This document shows, in pieces, positions 1-9,974 of a stretch of 64,000 nt of DNA. A program made the position numbers and the translations under genes. Each line of letters opens with the position of its first letter. Position 1 is the first letter of the stretch. The DNA is from Pseudovirgaria hyperparasitica. Lineage: Eukaryota > Ascomycota > Dothideomycetes > Acrospermales > Acrospermaceae. The notes beneath the pieces are model-generated. The model ran no database searches. It saw nothing but the letters and a program-made list of their open reading frames with translations, and was not told the origin of the DNA. The DNA lies in contig NW_022985551.1 in assembly GCF_010093815.1 (NCBI RefSeq), positions 1,537,311 through 1,601,310 of the forward strand. Direction: 5' to 3'.

Positions 1-2921
1 TCCGATTTTATATTACTCCGGACTTCCGATGGAACGATAAGCACCATGGTACTTCAGAATCATACTGGATCTGGGTCGAGAACTCGGAGACATCCGAGAT
101 CTACCATCATGAATTCTTCATCCTATCAAGAAAGAAGCTGTACGACGACCACGAATTGAACTTCACTATACCCCTAACTGATCCACTGCCGACTCAGATT
201 TACGTCCGCGCCGTGTCTGATCGTTGGCTTGGAGCCGAGACAGTTACTCCTATCTCGTTCCAGCACCTTATCAGGCCCGATACGGAAAGTGTGTACACTG
301 ACTTGCTCAATCTTCAACCATTGCACATCTCAGCACTCAAAAATCCGCTTCTGGAGGAACTTTATGGCCAACGCTTCCAATACTTCAATCCCATGCAAAC
401 CCAGATCTTCCACTGTCTATACCATACACCGGCTAATGTATTACTTGGATCTCCGACAGGTAGTGGGAAGACTGTTGCAGCTGAACTGGCGATGTGGTGG
501 GCCTTCCGCGAGAACCCTGGATCGAAGGTCGTATACATCGCGCCTATGAAGGCGCTTGTGCGCGAGCGAGTGAAGGATTGGGGCAAACGTCTTGCTCTTC
601 CGATGGGTCTGAAACTCGTCGAACTTACTGGTGACAACACACCTGATACTCGTACGATTAGAGACGCCGATATTATTATTACTACGCCTGAGAAATGGGA
701 TGGTATCAGTCGTAGCTGGCAGACGAGGGGCTACGTGCAACAAGTCAGTCTTGTCATCATCGATGAGATTCATCTACTGGGTGGCGACCGTGGTCCAATT
801 CTTGAGATCATTGTCTCTCGTATGAATTATATTGCATCTCAGAAGAAAGGCTCGGTACGCTTGCTGGGTATGTCCACTGCGTGCGCAAATGCCACAGACC
901 TGGGCAACTGGCTTGGTGTGAAGCAAGGGTTGTTCAACTTTCGACATTCTGTACGACCGGTACCGCTTGAGATCTTCATCGACGGTTTTCCAGAACAGCG
1001 AGGCTTCTGCCCGCTGATGCAATCGATGAACAGACCGACCTTCCTCGCCATCAAGTCACACTCTCCCAACAAGCCAGTCATTGTATTTGTCGCTTCCCGA
1101 CGGCAAACTCGCCTTACAGCCAAAGATCTCATCAACTTCTGTGGCATGGAAGACAATCCACGTCGCTTTGTAGGAATGTCGGAAGATGATCTTATACTCA
1201 ACTTATCCCGCGTCAAAGACGACTCTCTTCGCGAAGCTCTTAGCTTCGGAATTGGCCTGCATCACGCTGGTCTCGTTGAATCTGATCGACAGCTCGCAGA
1301 AGAGCTTTTCGCAAATAATAAGATACAGATCCTCGTTGCCACGAGTACTCTGGCATGGGGTGTGAATCTGCCTGCGCATCTAGTTGTAGTCAAGGGTACA
1401 CAGTTCTTTGATGCCAAGATCGAAGGGTATAAAGACATGGACTTGACAGATGTTCTCCAGATGCTTGGTCGCGCCGGTCGTCCTCAATTCGACTCATCTG
1501 GAGTTGCCCGAATCTTCACACAGGAGGCTAAGAAGCCATTCTACAAGCATTTCCTGCATACTGGATTTCCAGTAGAGTCCTCATTGCACAATGTCCTGGA
1601 CAACCATCTGGGAGCAGAGATCTCGGCGAAGACTGTTGCTACAAAACAGGACGCGCTGGATTATCTGACATGGACGTTTTTCTTCCGGCGTTTGCACAAG
1701 AATCCATCGTACTATGGTCTTAAAATTTCTGCTGATGAGCACAACACCATCGCAGCCCAACAGCTTGCGAATGAGTACATGACTGAACTAGTTGACAGGT
1801 CTCTCAACGAGCTTGCCACTTCTGGGTGTATAGAGATCCACTCCGATGGTGATATCGATCCTACCCCTCTTGGTCGCATAATGAGTTATTACTATCTGTC
1901 GCACAAGACTATTCGTCATCTTAAAGACCATGCGACACGCACGGCGACTTTCGAGGACGTGTTGAAGCTGATGAGCATGGCGACCGAGTACGATGAGCTA
2001 CCAGTTCGTCACAATGAAGACTTGATCAATGCTGAGCTATCCAAAAATCTTCCACTCAAGGCCGATAACATGGACTTGCCAATGTGGGATCCGCATGTAA
2101 AGGCATTCCTGCTTCTCCAGGCCTACTTCAGTCGCATTGATCTGCCTATCAGCGATTACGTTGGAGATCAGAATTCTGTACTTGACCAGAGTATCCGTAT
2201 CATCCAAGCCAGCATCGACGTCCTCACCGAATTCGGGTTTAAGGAAAGCTGTGCGATGATGATGACGCTGCTGCAGTGTGTCAAGTCAGCGCGCTGGCCA
2301 ACAGATCATGTTCTGTCTATCTTTCCAGGCGCAGAGCGTCTTGCAGACTCGCCTCCGAAGCAAGACGCCACCCCATCTTCGCTCGTCGCCGTGACACAGA
2401 TGACACGTCACTCCATCGAGGCATTGCCATCCACACTCAATATTCCACAAAGCATCCGCCCTCGCTTCCTGAAGGCTGTATCGCATCTCCCAACACTCCA
2501 TATTAGTGTTCCACCCGACTCCATCTCCTCCACCACTCTCACGCTCTCCCTGACCCGCACCAACCGCCCGACCGACACCCAACTCCGCATCTTCGCGCCA
2601 CGCTACCCGAAGCCGCAATCTGAAGGCTTTTTCGTACTCATCTCGCTTGCAGGAACCGACGAAATTGTCGCATTGAAGCGCGTCGGTTGGAATGTAGCTG
2701 ACCCCAGAAAAGCTGGTAAAGGAGGTCAGAGTGCGAGACCTGGCATGAAGACCATGGCAAAGCTGAGACTGCCGGAGAGCGAAGTGGCGCGGAAGATGGA
2801 TGTTAGCGTTGTTAGTGATGGGTATGTGGGCATGTCTTGGAAGTTGCAGATTGATGTACCGGCAATGATCAAGACGATGGGAGTTGAGGCGCCGGCGGCG
2901 AAGAAGGAGGCTTCTTCTTGA
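1..2921 (+). CDS. SLH1: Slh1/ASCC3-type Ski2-like RNA helicase, 3' part (5' end outside window)
   Basis: The reading frame is open from base 3 and has no start in the window, so this is the C-terminal part (about 970 aa) of a roughly 2,000-aa double-cassette helicase. It opens inside the first Sec63 unit (FN3-like segment, 'ELNFTIPLTDPLP'). The second RecA cassette follows: Walker A GSPTGSGKT near bases 447-473, DEIH at 762-773, motif VI as GRAGRP near 1470, then a winged helix and second Sec63 unit from about base 1860. The sequence follows human ASCC3 and yeast Slh1 more closely than Brr2 (e.g. 'EKWDGISRSWQ', 'VNLPAHLVVVKGTQ'). In yeast and human the protein is part of the RQT/ASC-1 complex that splits collided ribosomes; that role is inferred here from homology. 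No intron is visible. The stop is TGA at 2919. Confidence 0.93.
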   Translation, partial: RFYITPDFRWNDKHHGTSESYWIWVENSETSEIYHHEFFILSRKKLYDDHELNFTIPLTDPLPTQIYVRAVSDRWLGAETVTPISFQHLIRPDTESVYTDLLNLQPLHISALKNPLLEELYGQRFQYFNPMQTQIFHCLYHTPANVLLGSPTGSGKTVAAELAMWWAFRENPGSKVVYIAPMKALVRERVKDWGKRLALPMGLKLVELTGDNTPDTRTIRDADIIITTPEKWDGISRSWQTRGYVQQVSLVIIDEIHLLGGDRGPILEIIVSRMNYIASQKKGSVRLLGMSTACANATDLGNWLGVKQGLFNFRHSVRPVPLEIFIDGFPEQRGFCPLMQSMNRPTFLAIKSHSPNKPVIVFVASRRQTRLTAKDLINFCGMEDNPRRFVGMSEDDLILNLSRVKDDSLREALSFGIGLHHAGLVESDRQLAEELFANNKIQILVATSTLAWGVNLPAHLVVVKGTQFFDAKIEGYKDMDLTDVLQMLGRAGRPQFDSSGVARIFTQEAKKPFYKHFLHTGFPVESSLHNVLDNHLGAEISAKTVATKQDALDYLTWTFFFRRLHKNPSYYGLKISADEHNTIAAQQLANEYMTELVDRSLNELATSGCIEIHSDGDIDPTPLGRIMSYYYLSHKTIRHLKDHATRTATFEDVLKLMSMATEYDELPVRHNEDLINAELSKNLPLKADNMDLPMWDPHVKAFLLLQAYFSRIDLPISDYVGDQNSVLDQSIRIIQASIDVLTEFGFKESCAMMMTLLQCVKSARWPTDHVLSIFPGAERLADSPPKQDATPSSLVAVTQMTRHSIEALPSTLNIPQSIRPRFLKAVSHLPTLHISVPPDSISSTTLTLSLTRTNRPTDTQLRIFAPRYPKPQSEGFFVLISLAGTDEIVALKRVGWNVADPRKAGKGGQSARPGMKTMAKLRLPESEVARKMDVSVVSDGYVGMSWKLQIDVPAMIKTMGVEAPAAKKEASS

Positions 2922-4390
2922 TTTGCGATGGAGTGTTTCCTGGATTACCGAATTCGTCTTCTTTAGTGGACTTGGTCTGCTCGGATGGACAGGAGGAAAG
3001 TTATATTGCTGGCATTGTAGCTTGTTATATACGATTATGAGATAATAAACTCAGATGCCTTGTCCTCGCTTTATCGGTTGCGTAAGCTCCACTTCTACAG
3101 ACGACTCCTTGACGCTTTCAAAAGAACCAGCGCACGGAATATAGCTATGGTTCGTGTACGTATAGCTCAGAGCATACATGTCTTCCATTCGTTGCCCCTA
3201 GTCATGGTTCTATGCTCTGTCGTTGTATGTAAAATATGCATACACACACTGTTTTCATGTTCAGTCAGCGAGCCTCTGGAATATCGTAGATTGCCTGACT
3301 CACCTAGCCGACATGTACTAACAAAATCGACATTTCTCGTTAATCCGTGGTGCCTGGACTGTATGTTTTTGCGTGGGAGTCTTGCAGAAACCACTTTTTC
3401 CAGATGGTGTTGTCAGAGATCCACACCTATGAGGCATCTCCTGGAAAGCATGGCCGCAAACGGCCGAATAGTACACGTACCAGCCGCAGGTGCAGTATCC
3501 TGGGTTCAAGGGGCTGCTGACAAGATGATTTCGAACGTCGCGACCCATACGAGCTGGCTCAATCGTTGCCATGACTTTCTGGAGATACCAAAAGCTTGAC
3601 GAAGGATCGTGTTAAAAGAGTACTGAACAAGTAGATCAATTGAGAGGAATGTAAGGGTAACAGAAACGATATTGAAGTAAATGATGAGTGAGATCTTGCA
3701 GATATCTTCAGCAATATATAAGTTCTCTGAGTATCCTCAAGCCTAAGCCCTCGCGTTTTAGCTTGATTATTGACCTTGGATGAGTTCGCGCGCGCTTCCA
3801 GAGCTCAAACGGGCAACGGTATACGGATGAAGTGCCGCTCAAGGTTTCTGCGCCGCAATCGAAAGATGGGACGAGCACCTTAGTCGCCATCGGCTATTTC
3901 TGGACGACCTGTCACGACGTACAAGAATCGTGTCGAATCCTCAAGCCTGAGCCCTCTCGTTTTGGCTTGAATGTTAGACTTCGAATTCGCGCGCTTTCAG
4001 AGTTGAAACGGGTAACGGTATACGAATGAATTGCCGCCTAGGGCTTCTGCGCCGCAATCAAAAGATGGCTGAGCACTTTAGTTAGTCACGTTTATTTCTA
4101 GACGACCTGTCGCGACCTATGATAAATCATTTTTGAATTTATGGTACCGCGCTTTGAGGGGCTGTGCGTAGTAATAGCCAATTGTGCTTGCGAATTTGGC
4201 GCCGAGGACTGAGCATCCACAAATGTAGTCACCCGAAGAATGTGTTCGAAAGTGCGAGCTACCGAAGATTTACCGACCGCAACGCGCAACGCGCTACCCA
4301 TATAGTGAGTGCATCGACCTCTGATCACGACATACTCTATTCATGACCATAATCTGTCTTTGACACGTTGGCCAAATCGTATCTCTCACA
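2922..4390. other. Non-coding gap between helicase and kinase-like gene
   Basis: Only short open frames without family resemblance occur here. The notable content is a decayed tandem repeat at 3734-4120 (listed separately). The rest is plain sequence of moderate A+T. Confidence 0.6.
3734..4120. repeat. Diverged direct tandem repeat, two copies of about 200 bp
   Basis: Copy 1 (3734-3937) and copy 2 (3938 to about 4120) start with TCCTCAAGCCT and share landmarks in the same order: AACGGTATACG, TTTCTGCGCCGCAATC or a near match, and GACGACCTGTC. The copies differ at many positions, several of them C/T or A/G transitions, plus small indels. No coding potential or terminal repeats were seen. It may be an old segmental duplication or a piece of a decayed repeat family. 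Confidence 0.7.
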
Positions 4391-5617
4391 ATGATCAAGC
4401 CGAATGAAAGGTTCATGTCTGAGGGGCAGGGTTATTTTGGTTCACGAGAAGACCCCAACACTGAAACACATTGCAACGTGTGGGACTGGGACCAGCTCTG
4501 CATGATAAAGCTGAAGGGGACAGCGAAGCTCTTTCCGCCCAATGAAGACGTCGAGGTCCCAATACTGGCACGAATGGCCGATCTCCTATCTCCTGAAATC
4601 CGTGCGGTCACAGTGAACGATGAAGGGCTCATTGTCGAAACATCGAGAGATCCAGAGGAGGACGATACGATGTTCATTGGTTATCTTCCCCTCTCCTCTT
4701 ACAAGTTCCTTCATGGATGCCGTCAAATACAGTATTCCAAACTAAAAGAACTCGATCGCCTTGGGCCTGGCGTAGACCTGTGTTCATACCACGACGAATC
4801 CGGAACTCTCGAAAAGGTCGTCTTCAAGTTCAATCCCATTGGGAAGGATTTGCGGTTGAACATGGCATGGAATGAGATTAATCTTCTTGCGACTCTGTCA
4901 ACCCACCCAAATATTGTACCATTTGATCGCGTGGTGCTCGATGATGTTGAATCGCGTGTGGTCGGCTTTACAGTGAAATACATACCTGGAGGGACTCTGG
5001 AGAATCCAAAGATACCATTTCGCTTCGAGTGGTTGAAACAACTCACCGAGCTTGTTGATTATCTCAACCTGGACTGGGGAGTCATGCATCAAGATATTGC
5101 ACCTCGGAACCTGCTCATCGATCCCGAGACACAGAAGCTCCTCCTCTTTGACTTCAACTGGGCTGTGTGTGATACAGAGGACCTATCATCTGGGCGGGAC
5201 GATGTGACTGGTGTCATATTTACGCTATATGAGCTTATCACAAACGATACGCACTTCACAAGCATCGCTCATTGGGAGCGCAATGTGGATGTAGTTCAAC
5301 ACATGACGGACTGGCCTTGCAAGCGCGAACTTGATGCTGACGTAACGACGTTACGCAAGTTCCTGGACGAATGGGTTGCAACCAGAAGATCTCCTGGCGA
5401 CCTTGAACGATTTCTCAATGCACCAAACCAACTTGAATTGTCAAAGCGACCGAACCCTCCCGACTACAATGTCCCTTTTCCGTGTGGAACGACACTCGAG
5501 GGTGAAACGGCGTGGTCGACAGGCCCGCGAGGTGTGCAGGATGCAATTGGAATAGGTCAATTTGTTTTTCGCTGGCAAAGACCGCCACAGAGTAGGTTGA
5601 AAGGGCCAGATATCTAA
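4391..5617 (+). CDS. Protein-kinase-like fold protein (fungal kinase-like, DFN variant)
   Basis: A single-exon gene of 408 aa. The C-terminal lobe carries a catalytic-loop motif HQDIAPRNLLID near residue 233 (HxD...N pattern) and DFNWA near residue 254 where classical kinases have DFG. A candidate ATP lysine lies in 'VVFKFNP' near residue 147, and a stretch like an N-lobe/hinge ('PGGTLENP') follows near residue 200. The first about 100 residues ('CNVWDWDQLCMIKLKG') match no domain I know. Fungal kinase-like proteins of this kind are common in Pezizomycotina accessory regions and mostly lack assigned function. The metal-binding Asp is kept, so activity is possible. The next gene, 262 bp downstream on the same strand, encodes a HET-ankyrin protein. 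Confidence 0.75.
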   Translation: MIKPNERFMSEGQGYFGSREDPNTETHCNVWDWDQLCMIKLKGTAKLFPPNEDVEVPILARMADLLSPEIRAVTVNDEGLIVETSRDPEEDDTMFIGYLPLSSYKFLHGCRQIQYSKLKELDRLGPGVDLCSYHDESGTLEKVVFKFNPIGKDLRLNMAWNEINLLATLSTHPNIVPFDRVVLDDVESRVVGFTVKYIPGGTLENPKIPFRFEWLKQLTELVDYLNLDWGVMHQDIAPRNLLIDPETQKLLLFDFNWAVCDTEDLSSGRDDVTGVIFTLYELITNDTHFTSIAHWERNVDVVQHMTDWPCKRELDADVTTLRKFLDEWVATRRSPGDLERFLNAPNQLELSKRPNPPDYNVPFPCGTTLEGETAWSTGPRGVQDAIGIGQFVFRWQRPPQSRLKGPDI

Positions 5618-5696
5618 TCATGATAATAAGCAACATGGCTGTATTTTTCGATTCATACTAGAGAGAACGATTTATGTCGTATATAGCAGGGATTAC

Positions 5697-5758
5697 GCTG
5701 CAGGCGAGCCTTATCTGCTATTACCGCGTAGCTCCTACATAGCAATAAGGCTGCAGCC
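5697..5758. repeat. Short foldback (imperfect inverted repeat)
   Basis: The left arm GCTGCAGGCGAGCCTTAT (5697-5714) pairs with the right arm ATAAGGCTGCAGCC (5745-5758), with a small bulge in the left arm and a loop of about 30 nt. It lies between the kinase-like gene and the HET gene. It could be a terminator hairpin, a remnant of a miniature element or chance. Confidence 0.45.
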
Positions 5759-5879
5759 TTTCGCCATAGTCCTCACCTCAGCCTCGCGCGTCTGTCTACG
5801 CCTGTCACTCTCCATCAGAATCTTATCACATAAAACTAGTCGTGACATTCAATGATCGGCATATCCAACGTGATACACT

Positions 5880-8735
5880 ATGATGGAGTCTTTCATTTAC
5901 GAGCCACTCGATTCTGAACAGCATGACTTTAGGCTTCTCACGCTACTTGGCGGCGACGAAAAGCAAATTCGGTGCAGGATCTCCCATTATTCACTGAGCT
6001 CAGACTCGGCTATCAGCAAGCCTTATGAGGCATTGTCGTATGCCTGGGGTGTTACCGCCTTTGTTGAGTGCATCGAAGTCAACGACAAGGAGTTTTGGAT
6101 TACTGAAAATCTGAAAACAGCATTGGATGTTCTTCGGCATCGAGACAAAGGCAATGATCGTACACTATGGATAGATGCCATCTGTGTCAATCAGGAAGAT
6201 CTCAAGGAATGCAATCAGCAAGTCCCCATGATGGGAGAAATATTCGAAAAGGCGGAACAAGTGATCTTCTGGCTTGGAAAAGCAACGAAGCATGCAAGAA
6301 CATTGATGCGATGTCTCAACACCCTTGAATCAGCTTTTGTAGACCGGTCCGAAGGCGAGCATTGGGAGATCGACGATACGCGATGGCTCGGGCTCTGGAA
6401 CAGCTTTGGCTTTGCCGAGGAAGTGAAGCAGGCCTGCGTCACAGGTCTCGAGTTCCTCCTGAGCCAACCGTGGTTTGAGCGAGTGTGGATCATTCAAGAA
6501 GTTGCCAGAGCTAGTGTTGGAACTGTATGCATCAGCGACTTTAACGTGAGTCCAAAGATACTCGCGGTCGCTCCTGTAGTACTCGATACAATTCCCGACC
6601 CTCATTGTCTCTCAATCCTGAGTATAATGCCAGGGGTCACGAATCCGCGCCCTGAGTGGTTGTACCAAAACAACGATATCATCACGATCATGTCGAGGTT
6701 TAGAAACTGCAAGGCCACAAAGGTTCATGACCGAATTTATGGACTACTAGCAGTCTGCACCCACCATGACATCCAGATTAACTACGACCAACCAGCTAGC
6801 GAGGTCTTCCAGCAGGTCTTCGATGCTACACTCAATATGACTACCGCATCCTTGCATGAAGTGCTCCTCATATTTCAAAACTTACCAACACTTAGTGCTG
6901 TATTCATGGTCAAAGTTCAAGAAGATATCTGGGCAAGCTCCATGAAAATGGCTTCGTTCGAAGTAATTGACGGATATTGGAGGACAAGATACGAGAGTTT
7001 AGAACCGCTTTTCGACGCTTTGATGTCCGTACATAAAGAAACGAAATTTGACTGGCGGTTGCTGATAGAACCGAACGAACATCGTGTATCCGACACAGAG
7101 AAGACAATGTTCCAGAAAATATCGCATCTCCAACGAAAAGAAGACGGAGGTCCGGGCTACCTTCTTACCCGGAGGTTGTTTGATGATGGGACGTCAATGG
7201 CGCATGTGCAGGTTATGGTGCCCGAGGTAATGACCGCCAAAGTATGGGCGATAAACGATCTGGGTATGGCATTACACACTGCCCATTACTATACTGGTCT
7301 ATCCACTGCTCGAGCTTTACTCCAAAGTGTGAAATGGAGTCCGGATTTGTTAGACCCCGTATTCCAAGCATCAGTTACAAGATTGCGTCATGAAATTGTT
7401 GAATTACTGCTTGAGACAAGAAGCACTCATAATGCAACTCAACTGGACCTTGACAAGGCCTTGGGTCGAATACCCTTGGGTGAATCATCAGATCGTAAGC
7501 AAATTGCACTACACATATTTGAAAAGTTGATCCAGTCAGGGGCTAGTTCAACCTCGCTACAGAACAACATTGGCGTTCTTATTGCCGCACTATTGGAACC
7601 AGGATTTACCGGGCTCGCGGAAACATTACTTTGCAAAGACCCAGACCTTGCACAAGTGGCCTTGTTCACAGCTTCGAGTTCTGGTGACCCGGACGCCATC
7701 CAGGTACTGTTATCGTATGTCAAGAATGTGAACTGCATAGACCCTAAAACAGGCTTAACACCATTAATGGCTGCTTGTACACCAGGTAAAGAAAATTGCG
7801 TCCGGAAACTCATTGCCGGCGGCGCAGATGTAAACCAACAGGCTATTTCTGGGCATACGGCTCTATTCCAGGCCGTGATACACCGTGCGAAGCTTAGTAT
7901 GCGACAGCTCATTAGCGCTGGTGCAGGTACAAATATCATGGATAAAGATGGGCGGACGGCCCTATTTGAGGCCGCACGATGCAAGAACGAGAAGGCTATA
8001 GATAAGCTTATTGCCGCTGGTGCAGACGTCAATTTCGCAGACAAGCTCGGGCGTACGCCATTATTTGAGGCCACAACGTCTGAGCACATGATTGGCATGA
8101 GGTACCTTATGGTGGCAGGCGCAGACGTCAATCACAAAGATAATCGCGGGCTTACGGCCCTATTTGAGGCGGCACGACATAGGGAAGAATACTGTATACG
8201 AATGCTTATTAACGCTGGTGCAGACGTCAATTCCACAGATGACCGCGGGCGTACAGCTATGTTCGTGGCTGTAAACTATGGTTCAGTAGACTCTCAGCTA
8301 CCCCTTCTCGCCGCTGGAGCCGATTTGAATCATAAAGACACCGATGGACAGACAGTCTTCTTAATGGCCATGCATCGCCAAAACTGTGTGCACAGCAAAA
8401 TCATCGCCGCTGCAGCCGACGTTAATCAGGTAGATGACCGAGGAAACACAGCGCTCATTATAGCAACAAGAAGCCTATTCTATAGCAAAGAGGTCGTGGA
8501 ATCATTGCTCAAAGCTGGTGCTGATGTGCATTATCAGAGTGCCGAGCATGGGACAGCATTTCACGCGCTGATCAACACATGGAGTTTTAAGGACTGCTGT
8601 TATAGTGATGGTCCAATATTGACAGCTGACTGTTTGCTCGAATACGGCGCTCAGCCTTCAGAGGAAGACGCGGAGACACTGAGGAGGTGGCAAAGTCATC
8701 TAATGATCACTCGGAGGAGAACGATAGCACCTTGA
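5880..8735 (+). CDS. HET-domain protein with C-terminal ankyrin repeats
   Basis: A single-exon gene of 951 aa. The HET (heterokaryon incompatibility) domain spans about residues 45-210: 'YEALSYAWG' near residue 49, 'LWIDAICVNQEDLKE' near 96, and 'WFERVWIIQEVA' near 199. A middle region of about 350 residues is unassigned. From about residue 600 to 915 there are eight to nine ankyrin repeats; the central ones are very alike ('GADVN', 'GRTALFEAAR'), suggesting recent repeat amplification or gene conversion. HET domains trigger cell death on non-self recognition, and repeat-rich C-termini often act as sensors; that is family knowledge, and the ligand here is unknown. Two ATGs lie side by side at 5880/5883. 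The frame is intact. Confidence 0.92.
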   Translation: MMESFIYEPLDSEQHDFRLLTLLGGDEKQIRCRISHYSLSSDSAISKPYEALSYAWGVTAFVECIEVNDKEFWITENLKTALDVLRHRDKGNDRTLWIDAICVNQEDLKECNQQVPMMGEIFEKAEQVIFWLGKATKHARTLMRCLNTLESAFVDRSEGEHWEIDDTRWLGLWNSFGFAEEVKQACVTGLEFLLSQPWFERVWIIQEVARASVGTVCISDFNVSPKILAVAPVVLDTIPDPHCLSILSIMPGVTNPRPEWLYQNNDIITIMSRFRNCKATKVHDRIYGLLAVCTHHDIQINYDQPASEVFQQVFDATLNMTTASLHEVLLIFQNLPTLSAVFMVKVQEDIWASSMKMASFEVIDGYWRTRYESLEPLFDALMSVHKETKFDWRLLIEPNEHRVSDTEKTMFQKISHLQRKEDGGPGYLLTRRLFDDGTSMAHVQVMVPEVMTAKVWAINDLGMALHTAHYYTGLSTARALLQSVKWSPDLLDPVFQASVTRLRHEIVELLLETRSTHNATQLDLDKALGRIPLGESSDRKQIALHIFEKLIQSGASSTSLQNNIGVLIAALLEPGFTGLAETLLCKDPDLAQVALFTASSSGDPDAIQVLLSYVKNVNCIDPKTGLTPLMAACTPGKENCVRKLIAGGADVNQQAISGHTALFQAVIHRAKLSMRQLISAGAGTNIMDKDGRTALFEAARCKNEKAIDKLIAAGADVNFADKLGRTPLFEATTSEHMIGMRYLMVAGADVNHKDNRGLTALFEAARHREEYCIRMLINAGADVNSTDDRGRTAMFVAVNYGSVDSQLPLLAAGADLNHKDTDGQTVFLMAMHRQNCVHSKIIAAAADVNQVDDRGNTALIIATRSLFYSKEVVESLLKAGADVHYQSAEHGTAFHALINTWSFKDCCYSDGPILTADCLLEYGAQPSEEDAETLRRWQSHLMITRRRTIAP

Positions 8736-9121
8736 GAGATTGGATTACACTTTAGTGCTATATACTCTGGGCAATAAGTCATCAAGTAAATTTCTACAGC
8801 ATGCTATAAACATCAACCCATTTAATATCTACATCACAGTGGCCGAGATATGACATGTTCAGGTAGGGGCGGCACGGCACGTGAAGAACCAGCGTGAAAA
8901 AGGCGTTGGATCTATTGCGGTGCCTGAGCGCAAACATACCCTTCGTACATCCACATGTCAGTCAAACGCTGCGTCACGGCCGAATCCAACAGCAACACCG
9001 CAAGCAGCAGGATAGCCCCTTCAAAAAGAATCACCAGCAACAATCAGCCCAGACCATCATACATTACTCCTCCGACCTCATACCACATTAAAAAATCCAC
9101 ATCGCACCCCACATTCCCACC
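8736..9121. other. Gap between convergent HET gene and unknown gene
   Basis: Convergent 3' ends meet here. No feature recognised. Confidence 0.5.
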
Positions 9122-9974
9122 TCAACTGGCAACAAAATGCCCAGTATGCCCCTTCACCCCATCCCGACACCGCTCACAGTCCTCCCTCCTGCCTTCCTCC
9201 CACCGTCCTCTCGCCGACACCGCCCCACTGCGCATCCTCCGCCTCGGCACCGCACACCTGGCATCGCCCTCCACGCTGCCAAACACATTCATGCGCTCCA
9301 ACAACATCTCCGCCGAGCATCCCGGCGTCGTCGGCTCGTTCTCACTGATCGGTGAGGGCAGACCGGTATCGTCGAACGCGAGCGCGCTGTTTCGGAGAGC
9401 GCGCACGGGGAGACGGAGGGGCGCGGGGGATGTGCGGGCGCGAGGGAGCGGAGGGCGGAGGGATGTGCTGTCGGTGTTGGTCGCGGCGATGGGCGTGGGA
9501 AGGCGGCCTGTGGATGCGGCTGGGTTTGCGAGTTTCTGTGCGTCCAGGCGGGCCGGACGGGTTGGACGGATGAATGTGGGTGGGGAGAGGCGTGATTGGG
9601 GAGGCGGTGGAGTCATGGGGACGTCGTTGTCGTCGTCGGAGTCGGTTTCTGAGTCGATGTCCATGGCGTTTGGGGTCGTGAAGTAGGATTGGGGTGCAGA
9701 GTCGGAAATGGGGGTGGGATAGAAGTCGAGGAGAGGGGTCGGTGGGAGAGAGATGGAGCAGGCGAGGAGGAGGCCAGGAGTGAAAATTTGTGGTGTGTTG
9801 CATGCTTTCTGTGTCTGTGTGAATATCTTGTCCATAGAGATGGTGATAAGATTGATTACAACATACCTTGTCCAAGTGCATGTGTTGATACTCTTCTTCC
9901 TCATCCTCATCTCTCGCCCGCTTAAGCCCCTGAAACAAGCCCATGATGCGCGAGTCCTGTATATCGGTTCTCAC
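9122..9974 (-). CDS. Unrecognised spliced protein, low-complexity, C-terminal CxxC/GHxxHF motif
   Basis: Proposed model: exon 1 9867-9974, intron with GTATGT donor at 9866 and acceptor at 9815 (or 9809), exon 2 down to the TGA at 9122; about 266 aa. All candidate acceptors are in phase, so the frame is firm but the exact acceptor is not. The N-terminus 'MGLFQGLKRARDEDEEEE' is charged. After the junction comes 'TPQIFTPGLLLACSISLP', then a Ser/Pro/Thr-rich disordered middle with acidic 'MDIDSETDSDDDND', and a C-terminus ending DCERCRDGVKGHTGHF, a possible metal-binding knuckle. I do not recognise the family. Conservation of both ends around a disordered centre would fit a regulatory or adaptor protein. 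The start could also be the inner ATG at 9944. Confidence 0.6.

Noticed and set aside
3930-3950. TCGAATCC resembling a tRNA T-loop
   Set aside because: No acceptor stem, anticodon arm or A-box fits around it; it belongs to the tandem repeat.
7439-8131. 230-codon minus-strand open frame opposite the ankyrin repeats
   Set aside because: It is a periodic antisense shadow of the repeats in the HET gene.
8955-9686. 243-codon plus-strand open frame
   Set aside because: It overlaps the minus-strand spliced gene that has consistent exon joining; the plus frame is only Arg/Gly/Ser-rich antisense.
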